Source: Tragulus kanchil (taxonomy: Eukaryota; Chordata; Mammalia; Artiodactyla; Tragulidae). Taken from it: a DNA stretch of 64,000 nucleotides. Both the position numbers and the translations under genes were made by a program. The stretch spans positions 6,758,001 through 6,822,000 of the forward strand of contig JAIOJX010000004.1 of assembly GCA_022376925.1 (NCBI GenBank), given 5' to 3'. Shown one piece after another: positions 46,236 to 57,378 of this stretch (its first letter is position 1; the number at the start of each line of letters is the position of its first letter). The notes beneath the pieces are model-generated. The model did no database searches and was not told where the DNA came from. It worked only from the letters and a program-made list of their open reading frames with translations.

Positions 46236-47141
46236 TACTTTCTTATGAGCCAATAACTGTTCTAAGGACTTCATATATATATTAATGCATTTAATCACAC
46301 CTATAAGATTGATGTTAGAATCATCCCTATTTCTCAAGTGAGGTAAAGGAGACATATAGAGGTTAATCATACCCAGTATCATTCACTAGTGAGAAGAGAC
46401 CCAGAAGATAAGTCATTGTCTGGATCTGCAGCCCACACCCTCAACAACCTGACTGTAACTGTCTTCAGGACAGTTCCTGCAGGAGGTCAGCTCTGTTCTC
46501 AATACAAGGTGGGTTTGCCTGGCTAAGACAGGTTTGGGACAGCTCTAAATTGGTTTGCCCCACTTTTCCTAGGAGATCTCATCAGATAAGAGAAACATTG
46601 TGAACATGAAGCACTGAGTATCCACTCTCAGTCTCCAATGAGCCCTAAAACTAGGCTTGTACCAGCTCAAAGTGGTCAGATTGACATAATAAAAGGAATA
46701 GGAAAAGAAAGGAGCGAGGTATGGAATCTAATGAGGGGAAATGAGCTTCTGATGTGAAACTCTCTGCAGGATAACAGACTTGATTCCTCGGTTTTCCTCA
46801 CAAGGTCCCTGGGCTCTGAAGGTAGTAGAACTGCCTGTCAGCATCAGTGACGAAAGAAGTCAGTGCTGTTTTGGTGCCAGTCATACCAAGAGCTCTGAGA
46901 ATTTAGTTCTCTTAGGAAGAGGACTGACTTACCCTTTGTTTCCAGGCTCCCACTCTGCATGTCAGGTGTTTCTTCAAAGTAGAATAAGGAGGATTTTGGT
47001 GCACCCAGACCTCATCCGCTGGTGCCCTGTCTTGTGCAGGGCTGAATCCTTTCCTACTCCCTGTGTCACCGCTGAAACATTGTCCCCTTTCCAGACATTT
47101 CCCTATGCTGCCCTTTGTGATAAACTTCTTATGAACCACCG

Positions 47142-47346
47142 GGTTTCCCCTGGTGGCTAAGTTGGTAAAGAATCTGCCTGCATTGCAGGAGACCCAGGTT
47201 TGATCCCTGGGTGGGGAAGATTCCTTGGAGAAGGAAATAGCAACCCCCTCTAGTATTCTTGCCTGGAAGATGTCATGGACAGAGGAGCCTGGCGGGCTAT
47301 AGTCCATGGAGTCGCAAAGAGTTGGGCACAACTAAACCACTAATAC
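47142..47346 (+). mobile_element. Bov-tA SINE, duplicate of 46032-46235
   Basis: Present only because of duplication K. Its first about 140 bases are noisy (gtggctaagttggtaaag, agatgtcatggacag), while its last 60 bases match the other copy exactly. That suggests read-end errors, not natural divergence. Confidence 0.9.
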
Positions 47347-48379
47347 TTTCTTATGAGCCAATAACTGTTCTAAGGACTTCATATATATATTAATGCATTT
47401 AATCACACCTATAAGATTGATGTTAGAATCATCCCTATTTCTCAAGTGAGGTAAAGGAGACATATAGAGGTTAATCATACCCAGTATCATTCACTAGTGA
47501 GAAGAGACCCAGAAGATAAGTCATTGTCTGGATCTGCAGCCCACACCCTCAACAACCTGACTGTAACTGTCTTCAGGACAGTTCCTGCAGGAGGTCAGCT
47601 CTGTTCTCAATACAAGGTGGGTTTGCCTGGCTAAGACAGGTTTGGGACAGCTCTAAATTGGTTTGCCCCACTTTTCCTAGGAGATCTCATCAGATAAGAG
47701 AAACATTGTGAACATGAAGCACTGAGTATCCACTCTCAGTCTCCAATGAGCCCTAAAACTAGGCTTGTACCAGCTCAAAGTGGTCAGATTGACATAATAA
47801 AAGGAATAGGAAAAGAAAGGAGCGAGGTATGGAATCTAATGAGGGGAAATGAGCTTCTGATGTGAAACTCTCTGCAGGATAACAGACTTGATTCCTCGGT
47901 TTTCCTCACAAGGTCCCTGGGCTCTGAAGGTAGTAGAACTGCCTGTCAGCATCAGTGACGAAAGAAGTCAGTGCTGTTTTGGTGCCAGTCATACCAAGAG
48001 CTCTGAGAATTTAGTTCTCTTAGGAAGAGGACTGACTTACCCTTTGTTTCCAGGCTCCCACTCTGCATGTCAGGTGTTTCTTCAAAGTAGAATAAGGAGG
48101 ATTTTGGTGCACCCAGACCTCATCCGCTGGTTCCCTGTCTTGTGCAGGGGCTGAATCCCTTTCCTACTCCCCTGTGTCACCGCTGAAACATTGTCCCCCT
48201 CTTTCCAGACATTTCCCCTATGCTGCTTTCCTTCATTTTAAGGCCAGCCCAGATATCTTGTTGTATATTCTCTCATCCACTCACTCACTTACTCATTTAT
48301 TTAATTATTCAAGAAATATTTGTGTTTGGCCCTAGGGGTGGATACAATAGAGAACAAAACAAGCATGGCCATGCCTTTT

Positions 48380-48966
48380 AGTTCAGTTCAGTTCAGTCAC
48401 TCAGTCATGTCCAATTCTTTGTGAACCCATGGACTGTAGCACACCAGGCTTCCCTCTCCTTCACCGTCTCCCAAAGATTGCTTGAACTCATGTCCAATGA
48501 CTCAGTAATGGCATCCAACCACCTTGTCTTCTGTTGTCCCATTTTGCTGCTGTTTTCTATTTTCTCCAACATCAGGGTCTTTACCAGTGAGTCATCACTT
48601 CACATCAGGTGGCCAAAGTATTGGAGCTTCAGTTTCGGCTTCAATATCAGTCCTTTCAATGAATATTCAGAGTTGATTTCTTTTAGGATTGACTGGGTTG
48701 ATCTCCTTGCTTTCCAAGGGACTCTCAAGAGTCTTCTCCAGCACCACAGTTCAAAGGCATCAATTCTTTGGCAGTCAGCCTTCTTTATGTTCCAACTGTC
48801 ACATCCATACATGACCACTGGAAAAATCATAGCTTTGACTGTATGGACTTTTGTTGGCAAAGTGATGTCTCTGCTTTTTAATATGCTATCTAGCTTTGTC
48901 ATAGATTTTCTTCCAAGGAGCAAGTGTCTTTTTAATTCCATGACTGCAGTCACCATCTGCAGTGAT
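48380..48966 (-). mobile_element. BovB (RTE LINE) 3' portion with a remnant reverse transcriptase frame
   Basis: Reverse complement of the BovB 3' end, starting with agttcagttcagtcactca and ending near atgactgcagtcaccatct. On its own strand, 48956-48600 stays open for 118 codons and encodes the conserved end of the RTE ORF: RKSMTKLDSILKSRDI, VVMYGCDSW, AFELWCWRRLLRVPW, EYSLKGLIL. The element is 5' truncated. Least damaged BovB in the window. Confidence 0.93.
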
Positions 48967-49224
48967 TAGGTCATAGTAAGGAATTTAGGTTGTAGGTTCA
49001 AGGTGAAGGCTCTAAAGTGTTCTATGTGGGGACTGTAGACAGATGTGCATTTTGAGAAGATGACTCAGATTGCAATGTGGCAAATGAATAGGAAAAGTCA
49101 AGAGTAGATGTTATAATAGTAATTATGTGTATTCCTGGGCTCTGGTCTAGACCTGTCAATTCAGAATCTCTGGTTCTCAGATTTGGCATTTTATCCTAGT
49201 AATTTTCATGTGCACGTAGGTTAT
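48967..49224. other. Short unassigned spacer
   Basis: Sequence between two BovB copies. A MIR-like end may be present near 49140-49215 (ctctggttctcag). Confidence 0.4.
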
Positions 49225-49765
49225 GTTGTTGTTGTTATTCAGTCACCAAGTCGTGTCCATCTCTTAACCCCATGGACCATAGCATGTCAGCCTTCCCTGT
49301 ACTTCACCATTTCCTAGAGTTTGCCAAGTTCATGTCCATTGAATCAGTGATGCCATCCCACCATCTCATCCTCTGTCACCCCTCTCCTTCTGCCCTTAAT
49401 CTTTCCCAGCATCAGAGTCTTTTCCAAAGAGTCAACTCTTCCAATCAGGTGGCCAAGGTATTGAAGCCTCAGCTTCAACATCAGTTCTTCCAAAGCATAA
49501 TCAGGGTTGATTTCCTTTATGATTCACTGGTTTGATCTCCTTGCTTTCCCAAAGGGGCTCTCAAGAGTCTTCTCTAGCACTACAGTTCAAAAGCATCAAT
49601 TCTTCAGCTTTAAGCCTTCTTTATTGTCCAGCTCTCATATCCATACATGACTACTGGAAAGACTCTGGCTTTGATTTTGTGGACATTTGTCAGCAAAGTG
49701 ATTTCTTGGCTTTTTAACAGACCGTCTAGGTTTGCCATAGCTTTCCTGCCACTAAATCGTTTAGA
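49225..49765 (-). mobile_element. BovB (RTE LINE) 3' portion
   Basis: Reverse complement BovB: gttgttgttattcagtcac, gtgatgccatcccaccatc, gcatcagagtcttttccaa, catccatacatgactactg. More diverged than 48380-48966. A second copy at 50312-50847 belongs to duplication L; the two differ at ctttcccaaaggggctctc against ctttccaagggactctc. Confidence 0.92.
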
Positions 49766-49767
49766 AC

Positions 49768-49985
49768 CTCCGTGATGGCTCAGGAGGTAAAGAATCTGCC
49801 TGCAGTGCAGGTGACACAGGAGACACGAGTCCAGTCCCTGGGTTGGGAAGATCCCTTGGAGAAGGAAGTGGCAACCCACTCCAATATTTTTACCTGAAAA
49901 ATCCTGTGAATAGAGGAGCCTGGCAGACTTTATAGTCCAAAGGGTTGCAAAGAGTTGGACATGACTGAGCAACTAAGCACACGCA
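49768..49985 (+). mobile_element. Bov-tA SINE abutting BovB
   Basis: Sense Bov-tA (tgatggctcaggaggtaaa, gcctgcagtgcaggtgaca, gggttgggaagatcccttg, acatgactgagcaactaag) begins directly at the truncated end of the - strand BovB. Duplicate at 50853-51068 through duplication L. Confidence 0.92.
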
Positions 49986-51273
49986 AATGATTTAGAAAAA
50001 TGCTTTATACAGTGTATAAATGCAGTTTTAAGAATATTTATTTTTGCACCAAAATGGTCCTTTTTTTTTTTTTTGCCTCTCGGCCCCAGAATCCCTCTTG
50101 AGAAGCACCTCTACAGGGTCAGCATCTAAATATTCTAAGGACACATGGATAAATCTGACTGGAAATTTTGCAGTCTGCTTAAGGCTTGATTTACCAACCT
50201 TTTAAAGAAAATTCTGTCATGTTGTTGAGTGTGTGTAATAACTGAATGGGGATTCAGGCAGGAAGGGATTTGGCATTTTATCCTAGTAATTTTCATGTGC
50301 ACGTAGGTTATGTTGTTGTTGTTATTCAGTCACCAAGTCGTGTCCATCTCTTAACCCCATGGACCATAGCATGTCAGCCTTCCCTGTACTTCACCATTTC
50401 CTAGAGTTTGCCAAGTTCATGTCCATTGAATCAGTGATGCCATCCCACCATCTCATCCTCTGTCACCCCTCTCCTTCTGCCCTTAATCTTTCCCAGCATC
50501 AGAGTCTTTTCCAAAGAGTCAACTCTTCCAATCAGGTGGCCAAGGTATTGAAGCCTCAGCTTCAACATCAGTTCTTCCAAAGCATAATCAGGGTTGATTT
50601 CCTTTATGATTCACTGGTTTGATCTCCTTGCTTTCCAAGGGACTCTCAAGAGTCTTCTCTAGCACTACAGTTCAAAAGCATCAATTCTTCAGCTTTAAGC
50701 CTTCTTTATTGTCCAGCTCTCATATCCATACATGACTACTGGAAAGACTCTGGCTTTGATTTTGTGGACATTTGTCAGCAAAGTGATTTCTTGGCTTTTT
50801 AACAGACCGTCTAGGTTTGCCATAGCTTTCCTGCCACTAAATCGTTTAGAACCTCCGTGATGGCTCAGGAGGTAAAGAATCTGCCTGCAGTGCAGGTGAC
50901 ACAGGAGACACGAGTCCAGTCCCTGGGTTGGGAAGATCCCTTGGAGAAGGAAGTGGCAACCCACTCCAATATTTTTACCTGAAAAATCCTGTGAATAGAG
51001 GAGCCTGGCAGACTTTATAGTCCAAAGGGTTGCAAAGAGTTGGACATGACTGAGCAACTAAGCACACGCAAATGATTTAGAAAAATGCTTTATACAGTGT
51101 ATAAATGCAGTTTTAAGAATATTTATTTTTGCACCAAAATGGTCCTTTTTTTTTTTTTTGCCTCTCGGCCCCAGAATCCCTCTTGAGAAGCACCTCTACA
51201 GGGTCAGCATCTAAATATTCTAAGGACACATGGATAAATCTGACTGGAAATTTTGCAGTCTGCTTAAGGCTTG

Positions 51274-53497
51274 ATTTACCAACCTTTTAAAGAAAATTCT
51301 GTCATGTTGTTGAGTGTGTGTAATAACTGAATGGGGATTCAGGCAGGAAGATTGAGACACATTGCTAAACAAAAAAGAAAATCTCTGCAGCTGGAAAAAA
51401 GTTGAACTCAAAGTTTCATATAAGACCTGTTTACAGTATTTGAAATATCTTATATGCTCACACAGAGAAAGTGAAATCTATATATTTATCATCTATTGAC
51501 CAGATTTCTATTAATCTCTCAATTATTGTCTGTAAAGTGAAAGTGTTAGTCACTTAAGTCATGTCCAATTCTTTGTGATCCCATAAACTAGCCTGCTAGG
51601 ATCCTCTGTCCATGGGATTCTCCAGGCAAGAATACTGCAGTGGGTTGACATGCTCATCCTCCAAGGGATCTTTCCAACCAGGGATGAGACCCATATCTCT
51701 TATTTCTCCTGCATTTGCAGGCAGGCTCTTTACCTCTGGCACTATCTGGGAAGCCCCACAATTATAGTCTAGTTAGAAAATTTTTCTTGTATCACTTTGT
51801 ACCTCATCATGGGGGAGGAGAACTCGAGCTAAATCATTTCCTTGTCCCCAGCAAGAGGATGTTGGCTTGGTTAAGATGGACTGTGCTTTACATGATGCCA
51901 GTGAGCAAGAGGACCTGGGCGGGTGCCATCATCACCTGGTCTAGTGTTGCCTTTCTCTTTGGGAAGTATTGACCTCAACATTGGCCTGGATTCTGCACTG
52001 CATGAAAACCCAGAGTACTCCCAGACAGATTTTCTGGAAGCTCGAGAGAGAGCCATATGGAGTTTCACAGCCCTTGAATAGTGTTGTCCTAATAGAAACT
52101 CTACGGTCTACTTTTGCATCCTGAACTTTAAAAAAAAATGTATTTTCACTAAATAAATTAGATTTTTCTCCCCCAACAAGCTAAAGAGTAGAATAGAGAA
52201 AGCTGTAAGATAGCTGAGATTTATGGTCTAGCTCAGAGGTGAGCTTTTCAACTCATCTAAGATGAAATTACTGCAGTCTTCCCCTTAGAGCTTCTTTGGA
52301 ATTTATTTTCAATTTAGACTGCATACCTGTAAAAATAAGATGCAGAATGGTACTGCAGTTTCTGAAGAAGCGTTTGGAAACCTTGAATTTACCAACCTTT
52401 TAAAGAAAATTCTGTCATGTTGTTGAGTGTGTGTAATAACTGAATGGGGATTCAGGCAGGAAGATTGAGACACATTGCTAAACAAAAAAGAAAATCTCTG
52501 CAGCTGGAAAAAAGTTGAACTCAAAGTTTCATATAAGACCTGTTTACAGTATTTGAAATATCTTATATGCTCACACAGAGAAAGTGAAATCTATATATTT
52601 ATCATCTATTGACCAGATTTCTATTAATCTCTCAATTATTGTCTGTAAAGTGAAAGTGTTAGTCACTTAAGTCATGTCCAATTCTTTGTGATCCCATAAA
52701 CTAGCCTGCTAGGATCCTCTGTCCATGGGATTCTCCAGGCAAGAATACTGCAGTGGGTTGACATGCTCATCCTCCAAGGGATCTTTCCAACCAGGGATGA
52801 GACCCATATCTCTTATTTCTCCTGCATTTGCAGGCAGGCTCTTTACCTCTGGCACTATCTGGGAAGCCCCACAATTATAGTCTAGTTAGAAAATTTTTCT
52901 TGTATCACTTTGTACCTCATCATGGGGGAGGAGAACTCGAGCTAAATCATTTCCTTGTCCCCAGCAAGAGGATGTTGGCTTGGTTAAGATGGACTGTGCT
53001 TTACATGATGCCAGTGAGCAAGAGGACCTGGGCGGTGCCATCATCACCTGGTCTAGTGTTGCCTTTCTCTTTGGGAAGTATTGACCTCAACATTGGCCTG
53101 GATTCTGCACTGCATGAAAACCCAGAGTACTCCCAGACAGATTTTCTGGAAGCTCGAGAGAGAGCCATATGGAGTTTCACAGCCCTTGAATAGTGTTGTC
53201 CTAATAGAAACTCTACGGTCTACTTTTGCATCCTGAACTTTAAAAAAAAATGTATTTTCACTAAATAAATTAGATTTTTCTCCCCCAACAAGCTAAAGAG
53301 TAGAATAGAGAAAGCTGTAAGATAGCTGAGATTTATGGTCTAGCTCAGAGGTGAGCTTTTCAACTCATCTAAGATGAAATTACTGCAGTCTTCCCCTTAG
53401 AGCTTCTTTGGAATTTATTTTCAATTTAGACTGCATACCTGTAAAAATAAGATGCAGAATGGTACTGCAGTTTCTGAAGAAGCGTTTGGAAACCTAG
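51274..53497. repeat. Tandem duplication M (period 1,113 bp)
   Basis: 51274-52386 recurs at 52387-53497, with one G-run difference (ctgggcgggtgcc against ctgggcggtgcc). Contains a - strand Bov-tA. Because of overlap with L, the segment starting ttaccaaccttttaaag occurs three times in the window. Confidence 0.94.
51536..51757 (-). mobile_element. Bov-tA SINE
   Basis: Reverse complement Bov-tA: ttagtcacttaagtcatgt, catgggattctccaggcaa, tttcctgcatttgcaggca-like head, ending tatctgggaagcccc. Duplicate at 52649-52870 (duplication M). Confidence 0.92.
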
Positions 53498-54631
53498 AAT
53501 GTGCCATGCTTATAAACAAACTCAAATATATTTGTGATAAAGCCTTGCTTGAATTGAGACCCCATTTTTCCATCCACTTTAGCCAGGGGATTCTATTATT
53601 AACTTATTCAGTGTGTCTTAATAGAATCCCCCCACCATGCTGATTTTAAGGAAACTTTTAGGTGGAGTGTAAAAGAAAGGTAATTATGAATAAACCTAAT
53701 TTTTATTTCTGATTCTACTTCTCTGTATATTTCTTTATGATGAAGTTATAATTTCCTGGGCTTCAGCTTTCTCATCAATGAAATGGGAAGAGGTTGAACT
53801 AGATCAGTGTTTCTGGGGTATTATTTCCTAGAACACAACTAAAGTAGCTAAGCTTGCTTGCAGGACTCAATCATTTATATATTTTTAGTATACTGGATAT
53901 CCCCTGATTTGATTTCAGGATTAAACACTTGGAAAATCTGTAATATCCCACATCATGGAGTGCATGTGTTCAAAAGCTTGTTATTTGATTGCTAATGAAG
54001 GGACTGAGTAAGAACGAGGAGACCTAGGTTTGTGGGAAATTACTGTGTAACCTTGAATGTATCATTTTCACTCATTTCCTTGTCTCAGTTTTCTTATTTG
54101 TCAAATGAAGTTTGAACACATCTAAGTTCTCTTCATCATGTTAATTTGATAATGATCCACAAGCAGGCTGCAAAAAAAAAAATTTTTAAAAAAGGAAACT
54201 TCTAAGGAACTTTAACTTTTATTATAAGACTTTATTGAGATGGTAAATTTAGATTGAATCAATGTAAAAAAAAGGAAAGTGACAAGATGTATTGAACTGT
54301 CTTCTTGTCCCTGGCAGAGTAAGGTCAAGAGTGGCAGGTTGGGGTTTCATCCCTAGGGCTGATTCTAATAGCTTCCAGGGGCTGTTGAATGGGAAGACAT
54401 CTGAGCAAGATATGTATGAGAGTTGGGATCTGTGAGCCATGGCTGGCATGCAGCTTAGAGTGGGTCATAACAGCGTGTATTCCACATGTAAGTTGACCAA
54501 TACTTGACACGTCCACCTTTTTGAGGGGATATAAGCATGCAGGTAAAGTTGATCCAGAGATTGTGATATCCTGTCTGACATATGTATCTTTGGAGCATCT
54601 GGAAAATCCTCAGCCAAAAACAGTGAATAAA
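53498..54631. other. Gene-free stretch with MIR pieces
   Basis: MIR-like (+) segments at about 53745-53805 (cttcagctttctcatcaat) and 54005-54130 (aggagacctaggtttgtgg, ctcagttttcttatttgtc). No credible ORF. Confidence 0.5.
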
Positions 54632-54898
54632 GGGCTTCCATAGTGGTCCACTGGGTAAGCAGTCCACCTTGCAGTGCAAGGGGCACTGGTTCGATCCCTG
54701 GCATGGGAAGATCCCGCATGTCGCAGAGTAGCTGGACTGGTGTGTCTGATTATAAGCCAGCGCTCTGGACCGCATGTGCCCAGCACCAGTGCTCTGCAAC
54801 TAGAGAGGTCACTGCGATGGGAGGCCCACACAGGCCAAAGAATAAAGATGGATGAAGACAAATGAAGGATCAATAAAAGAGGCCAAAATTAAAAAAAA
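54632..54898 (+). mobile_element. CHR-type tRNA-derived SINE
   Basis: Head with agtggtccactgggtaagc and B-box-like ggttcgatccc, body ending in an A-rich tail. Flanked by aaaaacagtgaa at 54616-54627 and 54899-54910, a 12-bp target-site duplication. More diverged than the copy at 55825. Confidence 0.85.
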
Positions 54899-55885
54899 AA
54901 AAACAGTGAAAAAGATAAACTCAAAGTTGCCATATGTAAGAAACATATGCTATGATAGAAATACATGAGCTTCTGAACTATTTCTTAGCCTAGAATTTCT
55001 TATGCATTTTTTAGGTTTGAAACTTTCCCCCTGGTTTCTCTCTTTCATAGTCCAGTTCATGTTCAGCCTTTCTAGGAAGCTCTTAGAGGAGACCGTAGCT
55101 TAACTTTTATACCCAGGTAAGATGTCTCATGACATCTTGCACAGGGATATTCATACAGTAAGTCTTAAATAAACAATAATCAGGTCAAGCAGTAGATGAA
55201 TTTCTACCCATACTGTAAGAAATAAGCAGTGGGCTTCCCCTGGTGGTCCAGTGGGTAAGGACGTCGCCTTGCAGTGCAAGGGACACCGGTTGAGTCCCTG
55301 GAGATCCCGCATGTCGCAGAGTAGCTGGACTGGTGTGTCTGATTATAAGCCAGCGCTCTGGACCGCATGTGCCCAGCACCAGTGCTCTGCAACTAGAGAG
55401 GTCACTGCGATGGGAGGCCCACACAGGCCAAAGAATAAAGATGGATGAAGACAAATGAAGGATCAATAAAAGAGGCCAAAATTAAAAAAAAAAAAACAGT
55501 GAAAAAGATAAACTCAAAGTTGCCATATGTAAGAAACATATGCTATGATAGAAATACATGAGCTTCTGAACTATTTCTTAGCCTAGAATTTCTTATGCAT
55601 TTTTTAGGTTTGAAACTTTCCCCCTGGTTTCTCTCTTTCATAGTCCAGTTCATGTTCAGCCTTTCTAGGAAGCTCTTAGAGGAGACCGTAGCTTAACTTT
55701 TATACCCAGGTAAGATGTCTCATGACATCTTGCACAGGGATATTCATACAGTAAGTCTTAAATAAACAATAATCAGGTCAAGCAGTAGATGAATTTCTAC
55801 CCATACTGTAAGAAATAAGCAGTGGGCTTCCCCTGGTGGTCCAGTGGGTAAGGACACCGCCTTGCAGTGCAAGGGGCGCCGGTTC
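54700..55885. repeat. Tandem duplication N (period 593 bp)
   Basis: About 54705-55292 recurs at 55298-55885. Both breakpoints fall inside CHR SINEs at the B-box region, and the interval between the SINEs is repeated exactly. This is the pattern of recombination (or misassembly) between two related SINEs, unlike the other duplications. Confidence 0.88.
55226..55495 (+). mobile_element. Chimeric CHR-type SINE at the 593-bp duplication
   Basis: Its first about 70 bases and upstream flank match the SINE at 55825 (gggcttcccctggtggtcc), while from agatcccgcatgtcgcag on it matches the SINE at 54632, including tail and 3' flank. It has no target-site duplication of its own. The B box is damaged (ggttgagtccc), and about 8 bases are missing at the join. 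Confidence 0.85.
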
Positions 55886-56170
55886 GATCCCTGGCCTGGG
55901 AAGATCCCACGTGCCGCGGAGCGGCTGGACCGATGTGTCCAATCACCGAGCTGGAGCTCTGGAGCGCATGCGCCCAGAGCCGGTGCTCTGTGAGGACAGA
56001 CGCCACCGCGATGGGAGGCCCACAGGAGCCAAAGAACAAAGACGGATGAAAATGGAGAAATGAAAGACCAATAGAAGTGGCCCGCCTGCTCCCCTCCCTC
56101 CCCAACCCGACCCCCGCCCCAAAAATAAAATAACTAACTAAATAAATAAATTAATCAATTTTAAAAAAAG
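55825..56170 (+). mobile_element. CHR-type tRNA-derived SINE, well preserved
   Basis: Pol III A box tggtccagtgg (55837-55847) and B box ggttcgatccc (55881-55891), CpG-rich body, tail of aataaaataact-type repeats. Flanked by gaaataagcagtg at 55812-55824 and 56171-56183, a perfect 13-bp target-site duplication. Same subfamily as 5838-6145. Confidence 0.9.
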
Positions 56171-56341
56171 GAAATAAGCAGTGTATGCTGATATGTAACA
56201 TGTAAATATATGTTAACATTATAAGTAGTCTTAAATGGTCACTATTTTTTATTTTTGATTGAGTTTATTATTAAATAAAATATAGAGAGAAAATGAGCAA
56301 GCAGAGGGTCATATTAATGTCCAGATAGCTTTTCTTTTCTT

Positions 56342-57359
56342 TATATATATATACATATATATATATACATATACACATGTACACATGTACATGTATATAT
56401 ATATAATTATTTTTATTTTACTTCTACAGAGTTTTTTTTTTTTTTTGCCATTTTTTAAAATTTTGCTTTTGTGCTTTTACAGACTTTTGTTGTTTACAGC
56501 TATGCATAAATCCAGATCAGTCATAGGTATACCCTTGATCCCTCCCACCTGACCCTCCCCCCAGGCCCTCCCCATCCTACCTCTCCAGGTTGTTGCAGAG
56601 CCCCCATTTAAGTCCCCTTAGTCTTACAGCATATCTGCAATGGTTGTCTCTTTTACATATGGTAGTGTAGGTTTCCATGTAATTTTATCCATACTTCTCA
56701 TTCACTCACCACCCCCCCCAACAATGACCATGTCTATTCTCTATATATGTTACTCCACTGCTGCTCTGCATATGCATTTATCAATACCATCTTTATAGAC
56801 TCCATATATATGTGTGAGTATACTATATTTGTCCTTCTCCTTTTGACTTACTCCACTTTGTATGATAGGTTCTAGATTCATTCACTTAGTTAGGACTGAT
56901 TCAAATACATTTCTTTTTATGGCTAAGGAATATTCCATTGTATATATGTACCATAAGTTCTTTATCCATTCATTTGTTGACGGAGCTCTAGGTTGTTTTC
57001 ATGTTCTAGCTACTGTAAAAAGTGCTGCAATGAACATTGGGGTACATGTGTCTCTTTTAATTTTGACTTCCTCAGGGTATATGCCTAGTAGTGGGATTGC
57101 TTGGTCATATGGTGCTTCTATTTCTAGTTTTTTAAGAAATCTCCATACTGTCTTCCATAGTAGCTGTATCAATTCACATTCCCACCAACAGTGCAAGACT
57201 GTTCCTTTTTCTCTATACCCTCTCCAGCATTTATTGTCTGTGGATTTTTTTGATGATGGCCATTCTGACTGGTGTGAGGTGATATCTCATTGTAGTTTTG
57301 ATTTGCATTTCTCTAATAATGAGTGATGTTGAGCATCTTTCCATGTATTTTTTTGGCCT
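56342..57359 (-). mobile_element. 5'-truncated L1 with target-site duplication
   Basis: 3' UTR (acagacttttgttgtttac, C-rich segment) and the end of ORF2 in reverse; a 65-codon remnant (57196-56999) keeps [19 protein letters not shown]. Flanked by agatagcttttcttttctt (56323-56341) and agatagctttgattttctt (57360-57378). The poly(A) side has grown into a TA/TACA microsatellite at about 56342-56408. Intermediate in age. Confidence 0.88.
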
Positions 57360-57378
57360 AGATAGCTTTGATTTTCTT

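Larger units (their letters stand above)
46011..48225. repeat. Tandem duplication K (period 1,104-1,108 bp)
   Basis: 46011-47114 recurs at 47115-48225. The end of copy 1 shows systematic homopolymer shortening against copy 2: cagggctg/caggggctg, atcctttcc/atccctttcc, actccctg/actcccctg, gtcccctttcc/gtccccctctttcc. The start of copy 2 carries about ten substitutions within the Bov-tA (for example ggatcattcc-like changes near 47215-47270). The clean centre is identical. Confidence 0.94.
49181..51353. repeat. Tandem duplication L (period 1,085-1,087 bp)
   Basis: 49181-50267 recurs at 50268-51353. The unit contains a BovB, a Bov-tA and unassigned sequence. The only clear difference is the 2-base change in the BovB near 49545/50632. 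Its right end overlaps the left end of duplication M by about 80 bp, so 51274-51353 belongs to both. Confidence 0.94.

Noticed and set aside
46011..53497. Genuine segmental duplications or a tandem gene cluster
   Set aside because: Units hold no gene, share one size with fourteen other loci in unrelated sequence, and at K the edges show read-end type errors.
54632..56170. tRNA genes suggested by A and B boxes
   Set aside because: They are heads of tRNA-derived SINEs, without a foldable complete tRNA cloverleaf or anticodon arm.
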